From NCBI GenBank assembly GCA_015680685.1, contig MNCI01005020.1:1-24952 (forward strand): a DNA stretch of 24,952 nt. The letters run 5' to 3'. This document shows, one piece after another, positions 1 through 8,189 of this stretch. Position 1 is the stretch's first letter, and every line of letters begins with the position of its first letter. A program made the translations under genes and the position numbers. Source of the stretch: Gnetum montanum (lineage: Eukaryota > Streptophyta > Gnetopsida > Gnetales > Gnetaceae). Under the pieces are notes generated by a model. It was not told the origin of the DNA. It saw nothing but the letters and a program-made list of their open reading frames with translations, and ran no database searches.

Positions 1-137
1 ACACCAGTTTTGTCAAGTCTTGTAATAAAGACCGTTCACATTTCACCCCATTAGTTTCATTTCCCCTAATAATCCCATACCTACCTAATATCATTGTAAG
101 GAACTCGAGGACGAGTTTTCATTCAGTCATGGGGGTA
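1..137 (+). mobile_element. 3' end of a Ty3/gypsy internal region with polypurine tract
   Basis: The segment holds the signature CTCGAGGACGAGTTTT (about 105-120), followed by a G-rich tract GGGGG at 131-135 just before the LTR. A CTCGAGGACGAG-type stretch followed by a purine tract is a known ending of many plant gypsy internal regions. It fixes this element's orientation as + and makes the adjoining LTR a 3' LTR. The rest of the element lies outside the window to the left. The reading frame across the signature cannot be chosen with certainty, so no protein is called. Confidence 0.7.
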
Positions 138-164
138 TGATGAGACGCGACATGCACTGAGCCA

Positions 165-208
165 CGATATCGCGTCTTCCCCTACGATGTCGCCTACACG
201 ATATCGCG
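165..208 (+). promoter_or_regulatory. Palindrome array upstream of LTR TATA box (CGATATCG type)
   Basis: CGATATCG occurs at 165-172 and 199-206, each extended to CGATATCGCG, with a one-base variant CGATGTCG at 185-192. The array sits just upstream of the TATA box. It could bind a dimeric transcription factor, but that is inference; the repetition and palindromy are directly visible. Confidence 0.6.
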
Positions 209-223
209 GTCCACCGCCATATC

Positions 224-231
224 TATAAATA
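224..231 (+). promoter_or_regulatory. TATA box of family A LTR
   Basis: TATAAATA lies 86 bases into the LTR and directly downstream of the palindrome array, in the usual place for a gypsy LTR promoter. Transcription would start about 30 bases downstream. Confidence 0.65.
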
Positions 232-396
232 AGAGGCGGCACTCCCTTCATTCAAAATCCTGGCTAGAAGTAGTGAAGCTCTGGCAGATTGATCACTCCA
301 GAGTTAGAATTTTTCCCATGTGCCCGTAGTAGGAGTCCTAGAGTGAACGGCTCTTTATTCGAGCAACTTGTAACCTAAACCAAAGTTGTGTACGGC

Positions 397-402
397 AATA
401 AA
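397..402 (+). terminator. Polyadenylation signal in family A LTR
   Basis: AATAAA lies about 170 bases downstream of the TATA box, consistent with the R region of an LTR. The T-rich stretch at about 439-470 could serve as downstream polyadenylation sequence. Confidence 0.45.
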
Positions 403-481
403 GACGAACTTGATTAGATAAACCTTGCAGCACGTGGCTTTGTTTTATTATTGTTTATTTACTGCTTTTCTAGTGCGCACA

Positions 482-757
482 AGTACGACTTGATTACGAG
501 CGTCTACGGACGTGTACGGCTAGTCAAGGAATCGGCTGCTTGTCGCAATGCATGAGTACGACTTGATTACGAGCATTGGCTGCTTGGTAACCCAGTAGCG
601 TATTCTAGGATTCTGCGCTTGGTAATCTCAGTGGTAGTCCAGTGTGTATGGCTAGTCAAGGAATTAGCTACTCATTGCTTGGCTAGAATGTGTGATAAGT
701 ACGACTTAGTTACGAGCACCCACGGGTGTGTACGGCTAGCTAAGGAATCGGCTGCTT
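482..757 (+). repeat. Three degenerate repeats in the distal part of the LTR
   Basis: AGTACGACTTGATTACGAGC occurs at 482-501 and 555-574, with a variant at 698-717. It is paired with a second block, GTGTACGGCTAGTCAAGGAA, at about 511, 643 (variant) and 728 (variant). The two blocks form irregular composite units of roughly 75-145 bases. No function is evident. Confidence 0.65.
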
Positions 758-806
758 ATCACACTTANCACATACCTCAGACTTGCTTAACCATACACCG
801 TGACAC

Positions 807-1261
807 TTACAAGCAAGCCTGGGAAGACAACGAACGATTAACCTCAAGTGTTTCTTGTGGTGTTAAGGCATTTAGTCTGCGGAGTTCGACCGGATCGCGC
901 GTGCACGCTTGTACTCGTATGGTTGAGTGTAGGGGTACCTTGCCACTCATCAAATGTGATACCTTGTCATCATGATGAAGTGCAACTATGCACGAACGCC
1001 TCAGGCATGTCATCCTGCAAACACAACTCAAAGAAGACAAGAAAACCACAAATGACTCGGTTACCTAAGCATTTTAAACTTCAAACCCACCATGGAGATG
1101 GAGCCATGATGTGCAATTTCAAAGTAGACAGGGTCACGAACAACATCAACCTCATCCGTGTCCATGAGACAAATTGTGCAGCAAGCCTTTGTGGAACACG
1201 TGCAGCCCATTGTAGCAACATATCTTTTCAAGTATTTCCTGGTCATCAATGATGTCGCCAA
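807..1261 (-). other. Unidentified stretch after the Tat-like pol, possibly a C-terminal extension
   Basis: On the minus strand a 66-residue reading frame (1,261-1,061) continues directly from the KL-peptide repeats in their frame. It contains a cysteine cluster (CTCSTKACCTIC) near its start. It stops at 1,061-1,063, where a GT-AG pair (GTAACC near 1,064, TTTGCAG near 1,014) could define a 50-base intron. A second frame follows to 807. Nothing matches a family I know. It may be an extension of the retroelement ORF, a captured host fragment, or chance open frame. The + strand frame at 848-1,252 is treated as a shadow. Confidence 0.3.
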
Positions 1262-1510
1262 TTTATAGTCTTAGTGGACTATTGCAGGTTAGTTTCACAT
1301 CATAACCCTTTGGACGGCACCAGTTTAGTGTCGTAGCAGATGTTGCAGTGCTAGTTTATAGTCGTAGCGAACTGTGAAGAGGCAAACCAGTTTATAGTCT
1401 TAGTGGACTCTAGATGCTAGTTTTACGTCATGGCAAACAAATATGGCAGTTTAGTGTTATGCCAGACAGATTTCTATGGTATCAGTTTTAAGTCATGATG
1501 CGAAGACTAT
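1259..1510 (-). repeat. KL-peptide repeat cluster 1 (after integrase)
   Basis: About seven degenerate copies of a 22-24 base unit occur with + strand consensus near CAGTTTATAGTCTTAGTGGACT. They start near 1,259, 1,319, 1,351, 1,387, 1,418, 1,446 and 1,482, spaced 28-60 bases apart. On the minus strand, the coding strand of the element, the units read as short peptides of the form (Y/H/N)-D-x-K-L followed by P, A or V. The same unit recurs at 5,100-5,165 and 11,375-11,640. Confidence 0.7.
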
Positions 1511-1529
1511 TTTGTACCTCAAGTTCATC

Positions 1530-2640
1530 AGACGTAGTACTGTTTCAGGTACAGATGATTTGTAGGATTAGCAAATTCGTTCCCGTCCATGTCAGTAATT
1601 TTAAATGCTCCATTATTGTACACCTTGGTAACTAAGTAAGGCCCTTCCTAGTTGGATGAGAATTTGTCTGGATGTTCACAGATGGCCTTAAGGACTAGAT
1701 CTCCTTCCTTAATTAGGCGTTTATGTAGATCACGTTTGTGTCGTTGTTGCTGTTGTTTCTGGTACCACTCAATTTGATCAAGCATTCACACATGTTCTTC
1801 CTCCACTGAGTCAAGGTACGCAATGCGCAGTTCATTGTTTTGACTTTCATCAAGGAGACCCGAGAGAGATATCCACAACAAGGAAACTTGTAACTCTAAA
1901 GGTAAAACAGCTTCAGACCCGTACACAAGACTATATGGAGTTTTACCTGTAGATGTTCAATGTATCATTCTGTATGCCCACAATGTGTAGACTAATTATT
2001 CATGCCATTGTGTCTTGCTCTGATTTAGCATCTTTTTGAGCACCATGATGACAGTTTTGTTTGTAGCCTCTGCTTGACCATTGCTTTGTGGGTAGTAAGG
2101 TGATGAAAATGCATATTTAATACCTAGGCTTTCATAGAAGCTTTTAGTATCTACACTACTAAACTGTGGCCCATTGTCAATAACGATGGTCATTGGAATA
2201 CCAAAACGGGTCACGATATTCTCTATTATAAAAGTGAAAATGTGTTTTAAAGTGGTCTTCCTAAGGGGAATAGCTTTCACCCATTTTGTGAAGTATTCAG
2301 TTACAGTGATAATAAATTTGTCCTGTGGAGGATGATGGCATTATTAGTCCAATTAAGTCTAATCCCCATTTTTGAAATGCCCATGTGATTTGTGTTGTGT
2401 GCAATTCATTAGGGGCACATGTATTAGATTACCATGCTTTTGGCAAATGTCACATGTTCTAACCTTGGAGATGCAATCGTACTTCATGTGTGGCCAGTAG
2501 TAGCCTAAGCGCCTAATCTTCGTCGCCATTTCTTTTGGTGCAATGTGCCCTCCACAAAGTCCTTCGTGGACTTATTCTACAATCGTTTGACCATTGATGC
2601 TACTAACACACATCAACAGAATGCCTTTGTACAATTTATG
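1530..2640 (-). pseudogene. Tat-like Ty3/gypsy integrase (degenerate)
   Basis: Integrase inserts the cDNA copy into host DNA. On the minus strand the zinc-binding HHCC region lies at about 2,568-2,440 (HEGLCGGH, then CDIC). The catalytic core is at 2,330-1,996 and retains IDNGPQF and the acidic NGQAEATNK block. The first catalytic Asp position reads Glu, in TVTEYFTKW just upstream of 2,280. A GPY/F-type C-terminal module reading EGPYLVTKVY lies near 1,620-1,650, with a TAG where a Trp is usual. The frame differs from the upstream RNase H, so at least one frameshift lies between about 3,000 and 2,570. The YYPQSNGQAEA block resembles Tat-like integrases. Not functional. Confidence 0.85.
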
Positions 2641-2829
2641 ACATAAGGTGTCTCCTATTAATGCATATTGCTGAGAGCGTTTTCGCACTGCGTCTTTTTG
2701 AGCATTTATCAACTGTTGTGGAGGTGTTCCTCGTAGAAGGTACTATTTTATGTCATTGTACCATTCTACTACGTGTGTTGTGCTAACGGATTCTATAGGC
2801 ATTTTTTCAAGAGTGTTAATTATACGTTC

Positions 2830-3238
2830 GACACAATGCATGTAACATTTCGGGTGTCATGTTTAAGGCTAGTGTAGCAAGTGCATCAGCAATGGTGGTT
2901 TCGCTTCTAGGGACATGCTGTATATCCACTTCTACAAGTTGTCCCAACAGATGTTTGTTCAAATCATAATATGGTTGCAAAGGGAGAGCTTTGCATGCGT
3001 AAACCTCAGTGACTTGATTAATGACTAACTATGAATCGCCGTGAACTATGAGACGTGTGATTCTTGAAGTTAATGCTGCTTGAAGACCTCTAAGAAGACC
3101 TTCGTATTCTGCCATGTTATTGGTACAAGGAAAGGTCAATCGGTAGGTGAAAGGTTGGATCTCTCCGGAGGGGTATGTTAAAACGACCGCAGCACTTCCT
3201 CCTCGGGAGGTTGAAGCTCCATCAAAATAGAGAATTGC
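2830..3238 (-). pseudogene. Second RNase H domain of the Tat-like element
   Basis: The minus strand reads FDGASTSRGGSAAVVL, then NNMAEYEGLLRGL, then HGDS followed by a TAG and LVINQV. This is the D-E-D layout of an RNase H of the archaeal-like kind that Tat-lineage elements are known to carry in addition to the ordinary RT-linked RNase H. The frame equals that of the reverse transcriptase. The TAG (about 3,050) lies where Gln is expected and one C-to-T change accounts for it. The final DALATLAL block (about 2,870) matches the family C-terminus. Confidence 0.8.
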
Positions 3239-3339
3239 CTCATAGTTGTTAGGTACGGTGTCTATACTATTAACAATCTCATCAGGGAACTCAGGGTTAA
3301 CTATTGCCTAATCATGTGTTGGCGAGAAAGCTAATTGTG

Positions 3340-3790
3340 TGACTATTTCTTGACCTCTTGTGGAAGATTGAGCAACATAGTGTAGGTCAAACTCTGCGAT
3401 CATCGCTTTTCACCTAGCTATCCTACTTGACTCGCAGATGTTGTTAGTGATGGCACGGAGTACATTATCCTTGCAACTGATGTAAACTTGATTACGGAAG
3501 AGATAATGCCGTCATTTCTTCAAGGCAAAAACGAGGGCAAGGCATGATTTCTCTACGTCATTGTATCATTGTTCATACACAATTAAAGCATGGCTTAGGT
3601 AATATACAGGGATCTCAGCTCCATGTTTACGTTTTTGATAGAGCATCGATGCAATGGAAGCATCAAAAGTTGCAAGGTAGATATAAAATGATTTATCGCC
3701 TTGCGGGGGATAAACAGTCGGGAGCTGAGTTAGCTCCTGCTTTATGTTCTTGAATGCTTCCTGACATTGTTGAGTCCATTGGAAAGGCAC
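3340..3790 (-). pseudogene. RT-linked RNase H and tether of the Tat-like element
   Basis: On the minus strand, FQWTQQCQEAFKNIKQEL (about 3,785) is the usual connection after a gypsy reverse transcriptase. It is followed by YLATFDASIASMLYQ, then EKSCLALVFAL and a TAG, then a degraded block leading to IAEFDLHYV. The FDAS and EK..LALVFA elements mark the ordinary RNase H fold, here worn and probably already inactive. A second RNase H follows downstream in the same frame, the dual arrangement known for Tat elements. Confidence 0.75.
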
Positions 3791-3859
3791 ATTTTTTCAT
3801 AATAGGTGCTGCATAGGTCTCAACTTATCCATTAGCCTCTCGATAAAGCACCTTATGAA

Positions 3860-4981
3860 CTAAAGTCTACCTTGGAGACCACGTAGTTCGGTAAGATTCT
3901 TTGGTGGTTGCATATTAGTTATTACCTTAACTTTATCAGGGTCTACCCATATTCCTATTTTAGAGACTTTGAAACCAAGCATCTTGCCCATTTTGACACC
4001 AAAGACACACTTCTTTGGATTGAGTCTAAGGTCATATTTGAGACAACATTTAAGCACTAGGTCTAGATCTTTCGCATGTTATTCAATTGTTTTAGATTTA
4101 AGAACAACATTGTCAATGTAATAATTGAGAAAATTGAGCATGTAATCACTAAATATATATGTCATGGCTCGTTGATATGTACCTCCTACATTTTTAAGGC
4201 CAAATGGCATCATAGTGTAACAGAATGTAACCCAAGGTGTTATAAAAGTTGTTCTGAGTTGATGTTCCGAATTGATTCTTATTTGGTTGTATCCCAAAAA
4301 TCCATCCATAAAGGATAATAGTGCATGCCTAGCAGTTGTGTCAATAAGTTGGTCAATGGTGGGTAGCGGGAAGTCATCATTTATAGTGACTATGTTAAGG
4401 TCACAGAAGTCAATGCATATGCGTATACTATCGTTCTTCTTAGGGACTACAACAATGTTTAATACCCAATTAGAATAGTCAATGGCCCAGATTGAAGCAG
4501 CTTGGTAGAGCTTTGTGATTTCAGCACAGACTGCCAAAGCCACCTTAGGTCTAACCTTACGTGCCTTTTGTTTCACTGGTTTAATTTTTTCATTGAGAAT
4601 GATGTTGTGTTGGACGATTTGGAGGTCTAATCTTGGCATGTTGGTATATGACCATGCAAATGTTTTTATGTTATCTTTTAACACTTGAGTGATGTCATCT
4701 ACAAGTTGTGAGTCTAGTAGGGCACTTAATTTCAATGTCCTAGCTTCGCCATTGATTGTAATAATAGGGATTTCAACTAGAGGATCTTCAGTGATATTAT
4801 CAGCTTCTAGATCTAAAGTCTTAGTCATGTTTTTAGGCTAGTCTGATGTTTCTTGAGTGGAGGCTATTAAATTAGTATAGGTGGATGGGTCTAGATCCAA
4901 GAATTATGGGTTGATTGCTCTTTATACCTTCCCATATGGTCCACTGAGAGACAATGTTGAAAGGATATTCTTGGTGGCCAT
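3860..4981 (-). pseudogene. Tat-like reverse transcriptase (degenerate)
   Basis: Reverse transcriptase copies element RNA into DNA in cytoplasmic particles. From a Met codon at 4,981 the minus strand stays in one frame, interrupted by stops, to 3,860. Visible motifs in order: FAWSYTNMPRLD (about 4,660), PVKQKARKVRP, VVPKKNDSIRICIDF, DDFPLPTIDQLID, FMDGFLGYNQI (catalytic Asp kept), PFGLKNVGGTYQRAM, and YYIDN at about 4,109-4,123 where YVDD is usual, so one catalytic Asp is Asn. After a TAA at about 4,080 the frame continues with LNPKKCVFGV and the thumb. KDDFPLP-type and MPxLD motifs favour the Tat lineage. The break between this and the protease is filled by the 6.2-kb foreign segment. Confidence 0.88.
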
Positions 4982-5099
4982 GTGCTTGCTCCTTCTAATT
5001 TAAAACGGGAGTAAAGTAAGAGACACCCCCTTGGCGAAAGAGTTACTAAATGTAAATGAGCATAGGGTAATCAAACTATGCACTGACAAAATTAGGAGA

Positions 5100-5165
5100 T
5101 GCAACAGTAGTCATGGCAATTTTAGGCCATACCGGGCCACATGGCAGTTTAAGGCCATATTAGGC
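5100..5165 (-). repeat. KL-peptide repeat cluster 2 (before RT)
   Basis: Two tandem copies on the + strand, CAATTTTAGGCCATACCGGGCC and CAGTTTAAGGCCATATTAGGCC type, match the unit seen at 1,259-1,510 and 11,375-11,640. On the minus strand the better copy reads RYGLKLP. It ends at the left edge of the opposite-orientation segment, so it was probably joined to cluster 3 before that segment arrived. Confidence 0.6.
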
Positions 5166-5549
5166 CAATAATATTTATGTTGGCTTGTCATGAGTGCATA
5201 GAGCATTTTTGATTTTTTGAAACTTTGTGTGAATGATAAGCTTATAAGACTTTAAAATTTTGTGAATTCTTGAACCGTTTATATATGTATGTATATATAT
5301 ATTTTTGAGTTTAACTTTTCATCCCTTCCTTTGCATAATCATAATTTTCTTTTGTTTTTGGCCTCATCTCTAGAGGTTGGATAATGAGGAATATAGGCCA
5401 ACATAAATGAAAACAAATTTTAAACATGATGAAATTTAAATAAATAAAATAAGATAAAGTGAGAGAAAATAAAATAAGAGGAAATAAAATAGAATGTTTT
5501 GGGTTTAAAAGGGGGTTTTGAAGTGAGGGAAGGGGGTTTTGTGCTAGCG

Positions 5550-6200
5550 TGAGTTCTTGGACTGTGGCGTGAGCTAGGAGTGTAGCATGAGCTACAGCGT
5601 CAACATCAACGTGAGCAAGGCGATCATGATGGGCAAGGGCAGAGGAAAGACGAGCCAAGATAAAGGGAAGAGGCAGGAAGATCTGGCATTTATGGAGGAG
5701 AGTGAAGAACTTCTCTAGTGCCTCCCTCAAGCCAGGATTCCAACATGGAATGGGGCCTTGCACAGGTAGATTTCTTTTCTCTTGCTTTTCTCGGCATTTG
5801 TTTGTGGACAGCGTTACCCTAGGGTAGAATTCTTGTGGCTGGGATTTTTGGATTTTGTGGCTGCAATTTTCTTGATTTTTATGGTGTTTGGCATGAGCGT
5901 GAGTGATTCTGGACATGATTGGGAGCGTGAGTGGAGTTACAGGGCGAAGGTTTTAATTTTTCTTTAGTAGCATGAGCTGCCCTATGGGTGAGGGGTTTTC
6001 AGTGTGATCACTAGGTCTTGGGCAACGTGAACACAGGGCAAGGGTTCAGGGCAGCATGAGCTGCAATTTCCAAGGTACTGTGAGCTGGGTTTTTGGGCTT
6101 TTGGGGCTTCCAGCATGAGTTAGGCTAGGGCAAGTTGTCCCAGTGTAAGTTGGGCTAGGGCCAATAGGCCCCAGCGTGAGTATGGGCTCAAAGCTCACGT
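5550..6200 (+). repeat. Scattered GCGTGAG-type motifs, block 1
   Basis: AGCGTGAG and close variants (GCATGAG, ACGTGAG, GTGTGAG) recur at about 5,554, 5,567, 5,584, 5,610, 5,898, 6,055, 6,112 and 6,174, usually followed by CT or TTGGGC. The minus-strand open frame of 201 codons at 5,311-5,916 owes part of its length to these repeats (it reads repeated AHA blocks) and is not taken as a gene. An alternating TA stretch lies at 5,280-5,302. Confidence 0.55.
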
Positions 6201-6477
6201 TATTGGTTGGACCGTTGGGGAGACTCAGAGCTCCCAGGGCACAACATCTCCTTAACATACCCGATTTTCTAATAACACAGCACATGTACTATGCACGAGA
6301 ATAGTACAACATATACAAGTCGAACACCACTTCAAAACTCATGGCAAAAAGCAACTTGCACACGTGTTTCTTAGCTTCCTTCATGAAGCCCCCTACACAG
6401 TTCCCACATTTTCACCTTACTAACTAATGAAAAGAATGCTTAGTTGAATGATGTCAGTTGATCTTTTCTTGAAGTTC

Positions 6478-6543
6478 TTTTGATGTGGGGAGTTACGGCT
6501 TTTGATGTGGGGAGTTACGCCTTTTGACATGGGGAGTTACAGG
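6478..6543 (+). repeat. 22-bp tandem repeat, three copies
   Basis: Three near-identical copies of TTTTGATGTGGGGAGTTACG with 2-base spacers. The third copy has GACATG in place of GATGTG. No gene overlaps. Confidence 0.8.
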
Positions 6544-6586
6544 TGGGTATATAGTTGATCATTTTAAGTTATCTCCTTACTAGCAT

Positions 6587-6655
6587 GAGTTGGGCCACGA
6601 AGGCCAACGTGAGTTGGGCTAGGACCAACGTGAGTTGGGCCACGGCCAGCATTAC
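6587..6655 (+). repeat. GAGTTGGGC tandem block
   Basis: Three consecutive units of about 23 bases built on GTGAGTTGGGCyA and GGCCAACGTGAG. It is another local expansion of the CGTGAG motif upstream of the spliced gene. Confidence 0.6.
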
Positions 6656-6830
6656 AGGGAAGGCCTGTTCTCCTTTCTATTTTTCTTTTGGCAACATGAT
6701 TGCTAGGTTCCTGGGCAGCGTGAACATAGGGCAAGGGTTCCAGGGCAAGTTGGAGGTTCCCAGCATGAGCTGGAATGTAGGAAGCTAGCGTGAGTGTTGG
6801 GGAGGTAGCATGATTTTGTTGGAATAATCT

Positions 6831-6976
6831 CCAGTGTGAGTTGTCCTTTAGGAAGCTGCAGCATGAGTTGCCCTTCGGAAGTTGCAGTGTGAGTTGCCCT
6901 TGGGAAGTTGTAGCGTGAGTTGCCCTTGGGAGGCTGCAGCGTGAGTTGCCCTTGGGAGGTTGCAGCGTGAGTGCCC
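6831..6976 (+). repeat. 26-bp minisatellite with GCGTGAG core
   Basis: Five and a half tandem units of 26-28 bases, each CAGCGTGAGTTGCCCTTGGG followed by A(A/G)G(C/T)TG, starting at 6,831, 6,859, 6,885, 6,911, 6,937 and 6,963. The last full units are nearly identical, suggesting recent expansion compared with the decayed DNA around it. It lies 300 bases upstream of the first recognisable exon. Confidence 0.85.
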
Positions 6977-7275
6977 AGGTTTTCTTTGCTTGAAAATGTT
7001 AAGTGCTTGCCAAGATGTTCATTATTTGCTGATTTCTATATTTATATTGTTTATTATTTTCCTAAGACTAATGATTTAAACATGGATTTACTGTGAAATC
7101 GATTTCAATGTACCCCAGTGAGCATCAGATACACTAAATAGATATTGGTGTCCTTGTCTCATGGGTTGAAGCTGTGCATTCAAATTATTTGTTTATGTGA
7201 TTTTTGGTTTATGTGGTTTTGACCTATTGTTAGCACTTAGATTCTTCACTTACCTAATGTTTTGACTATATGCAG

Positions 7276-8086
7276 GGGACCTAAATCTTCTCTTCTCGTA
7301 GTGGAGCTTGTTGGCGTACTTGCTTGGTTTGGCCCCTTTGGACCAGACACACCTTCCTATGACCTGCGCATCAGGCCCCATGTGATATCGTTTCACCCTG
7401 GTGTCAATTCATTTTTGTCATTCATCTTGCAAAATTTTAATGTGGTTATATGGTCTCACCTAAGTGAACAGTTGACTCGTGATGTCATCGAGACAATGTT
7501 GCCCAGGTCAACACAAGGCATGCTTGCCTTTGTCACTGATATCGATGAGGGACTTTTTAAGGTTAGGGAAGGCCTTACTGAGGGTCCTAAATCTACTCAT
7601 CCCTTGACTCGTGTGTGGGAGCTACCTACTTGTGCTCATTACAACAACAGCAACACACTTTTCATAGCCTTTCGTGTGCACACTCTATTCCAGAACCCAC
7701 CTCGGACAGTATATAGAGTGGACAGGTGTGCTCCTTTGTGTCTTACATTAATTTTTTATTCCTTTTTTGAATTTTGTGTCGTCATCTAAATGTAAATGTT
7801 GTTTTCCTATGTAGGCCCCGTTTTGATGAACATGGGATGCGCAATGATGATGGTGGGCTTGCCTTAGCACGCACAGCATTAGAGACATTCATGGTGAGCC
7901 TGATTCTTCATGCTGCGATGTTGGATAAGACAAAGGTGGCCCTTGTTGACTACCATAGGTAGTTTTCAAGAGCCTTTTAGCGTTGCCAGATTCGTGGTTG
8001 GTTACATGAGGATTGGCCTTCTAATGGACCAATCTTCCCTCAAAGATTTGATCTTGTACCTACCCCACCTACACCACTCACTGACG
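7276..8086 (+). pseudogene. FCP1/NIF-type HAD phosphatase-like domain, catalytically dead
   Basis: Two exons, 7,276-7,725 and 7,815-8,086, join in frame through an 89-base GT-AG intron. The product resembles plant FCP1-homology (NLI-interacting-factor) phosphatases, whose members dephosphorylate protein substrates using a DxDx(T/V) nucleophile. Visible: VELVGVL at the nucleophile position (both Asp replaced), then RPHVISFHPGVNSFL and FNVVIWSHLSE (the usual RPG..eFL, F.VgvWSs pattern), VWELP, and NNSNTLFIAFRVHTLFQNPP, where the family has NTLLxDDSPYKAxxNPP, so the metal-binding Asp pair is gone. Exon 2 continues with RNDDGGLALARTALETFM as in the family. Stops at 7,960-7,962 and 7,978-7,980 are TAG. 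Upstream exons are not identified; an AG precedes 7,276. Confidence 0.7.
7726..7814 (+). other. Intron in the HAD-like gene
   Basis: GTGTGC donor at 7,726 and TATGTAG acceptor ending at 7,814. Removing these 89 bases keeps the frame and restores family order (NPP.TVYRVDR to PRFDEHGMRNDD). The intron is T-rich, as in plants. Confidence 0.75.
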
Positions 8087-8189
8087 GTAAATGACTGCAC
8101 TTTAAACTCCATTTTCTCTTTTTGTTTTCTTTTGCATTATCATGTACTATGTTTTTATCTTTTCGCTCTATGTCTTCTTTTTACAACAG
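8087..8189 (+). other. Intron in the HAD-like gene
   Basis: GTAAATG donor at 8,087 and TTTTTACAACAG acceptor ending at 8,189. Joining gives LTDAVPAEEVTV in one frame. The 103 bases between are T-rich. Confidence 0.7.

Larger units (their letters stand above)
138..770 (+). mobile_element. 3' LTR of a gypsy element (family A)
   Basis: The LTR begins TGATGAGACG immediately after the polypurine tract. U3 contains three CGATATCG-like palindromes, then a TATA box (TATAAATA, 224-231), and AATAAA lies at 397-402. Three degenerate repeats fill the distal part. The right end is uncertain: about 770 is chosen because the repeats stop near there, but no target-site duplication was identified. The same first ten bases and palindrome array reappear at 24,870, which supports calling this a family LTR start. 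Confidence 0.65.
6011..6773 (+). repeat. Pair of about 50-bp direct repeats 690 bases apart
   Basis: The stretch at about 6,011-6,063 (CTAGGTCTTGGGCAACGTGA, then CAGGGCAAGGGTT and CAGCATGAGCTG) is repeated in modified form at about 6,704-6,773 (CTAGGTTCCTGGGCAGCGTG, then TAGGGCAAGGGTT and CAGCATGAGCTGG). Flanking GAGTTGGGC blocks also recur, which points to local duplication of the whole leader area. Confidence 0.6.

Noticed and set aside
1251-1264. TTGGCGACATC on the minus strand as a second primer-binding site
   Set aside because: It resembles ATAAATTGGCG at 15,900, but the bases belong to a KL-repeat unit (CCAATTTATAG against CCAGTTTATAG) and no LTR end precedes it.
5311-5916. Minus-strand open frame of 201 codons
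   Set aside because: Its length comes partly from CGTGAG-type repeats read as AHA-containing peptides and from AT-rich DNA. It has no recognisable domain and overlaps the repeat block.
7894-7962. Splice donor GTGAGC at 7,894 ending the second HAD exon
   Set aside because: The frame continues past it to 8,086 with sensible residues and only two TAG stops, and the next good donor (8,087) joins in frame.
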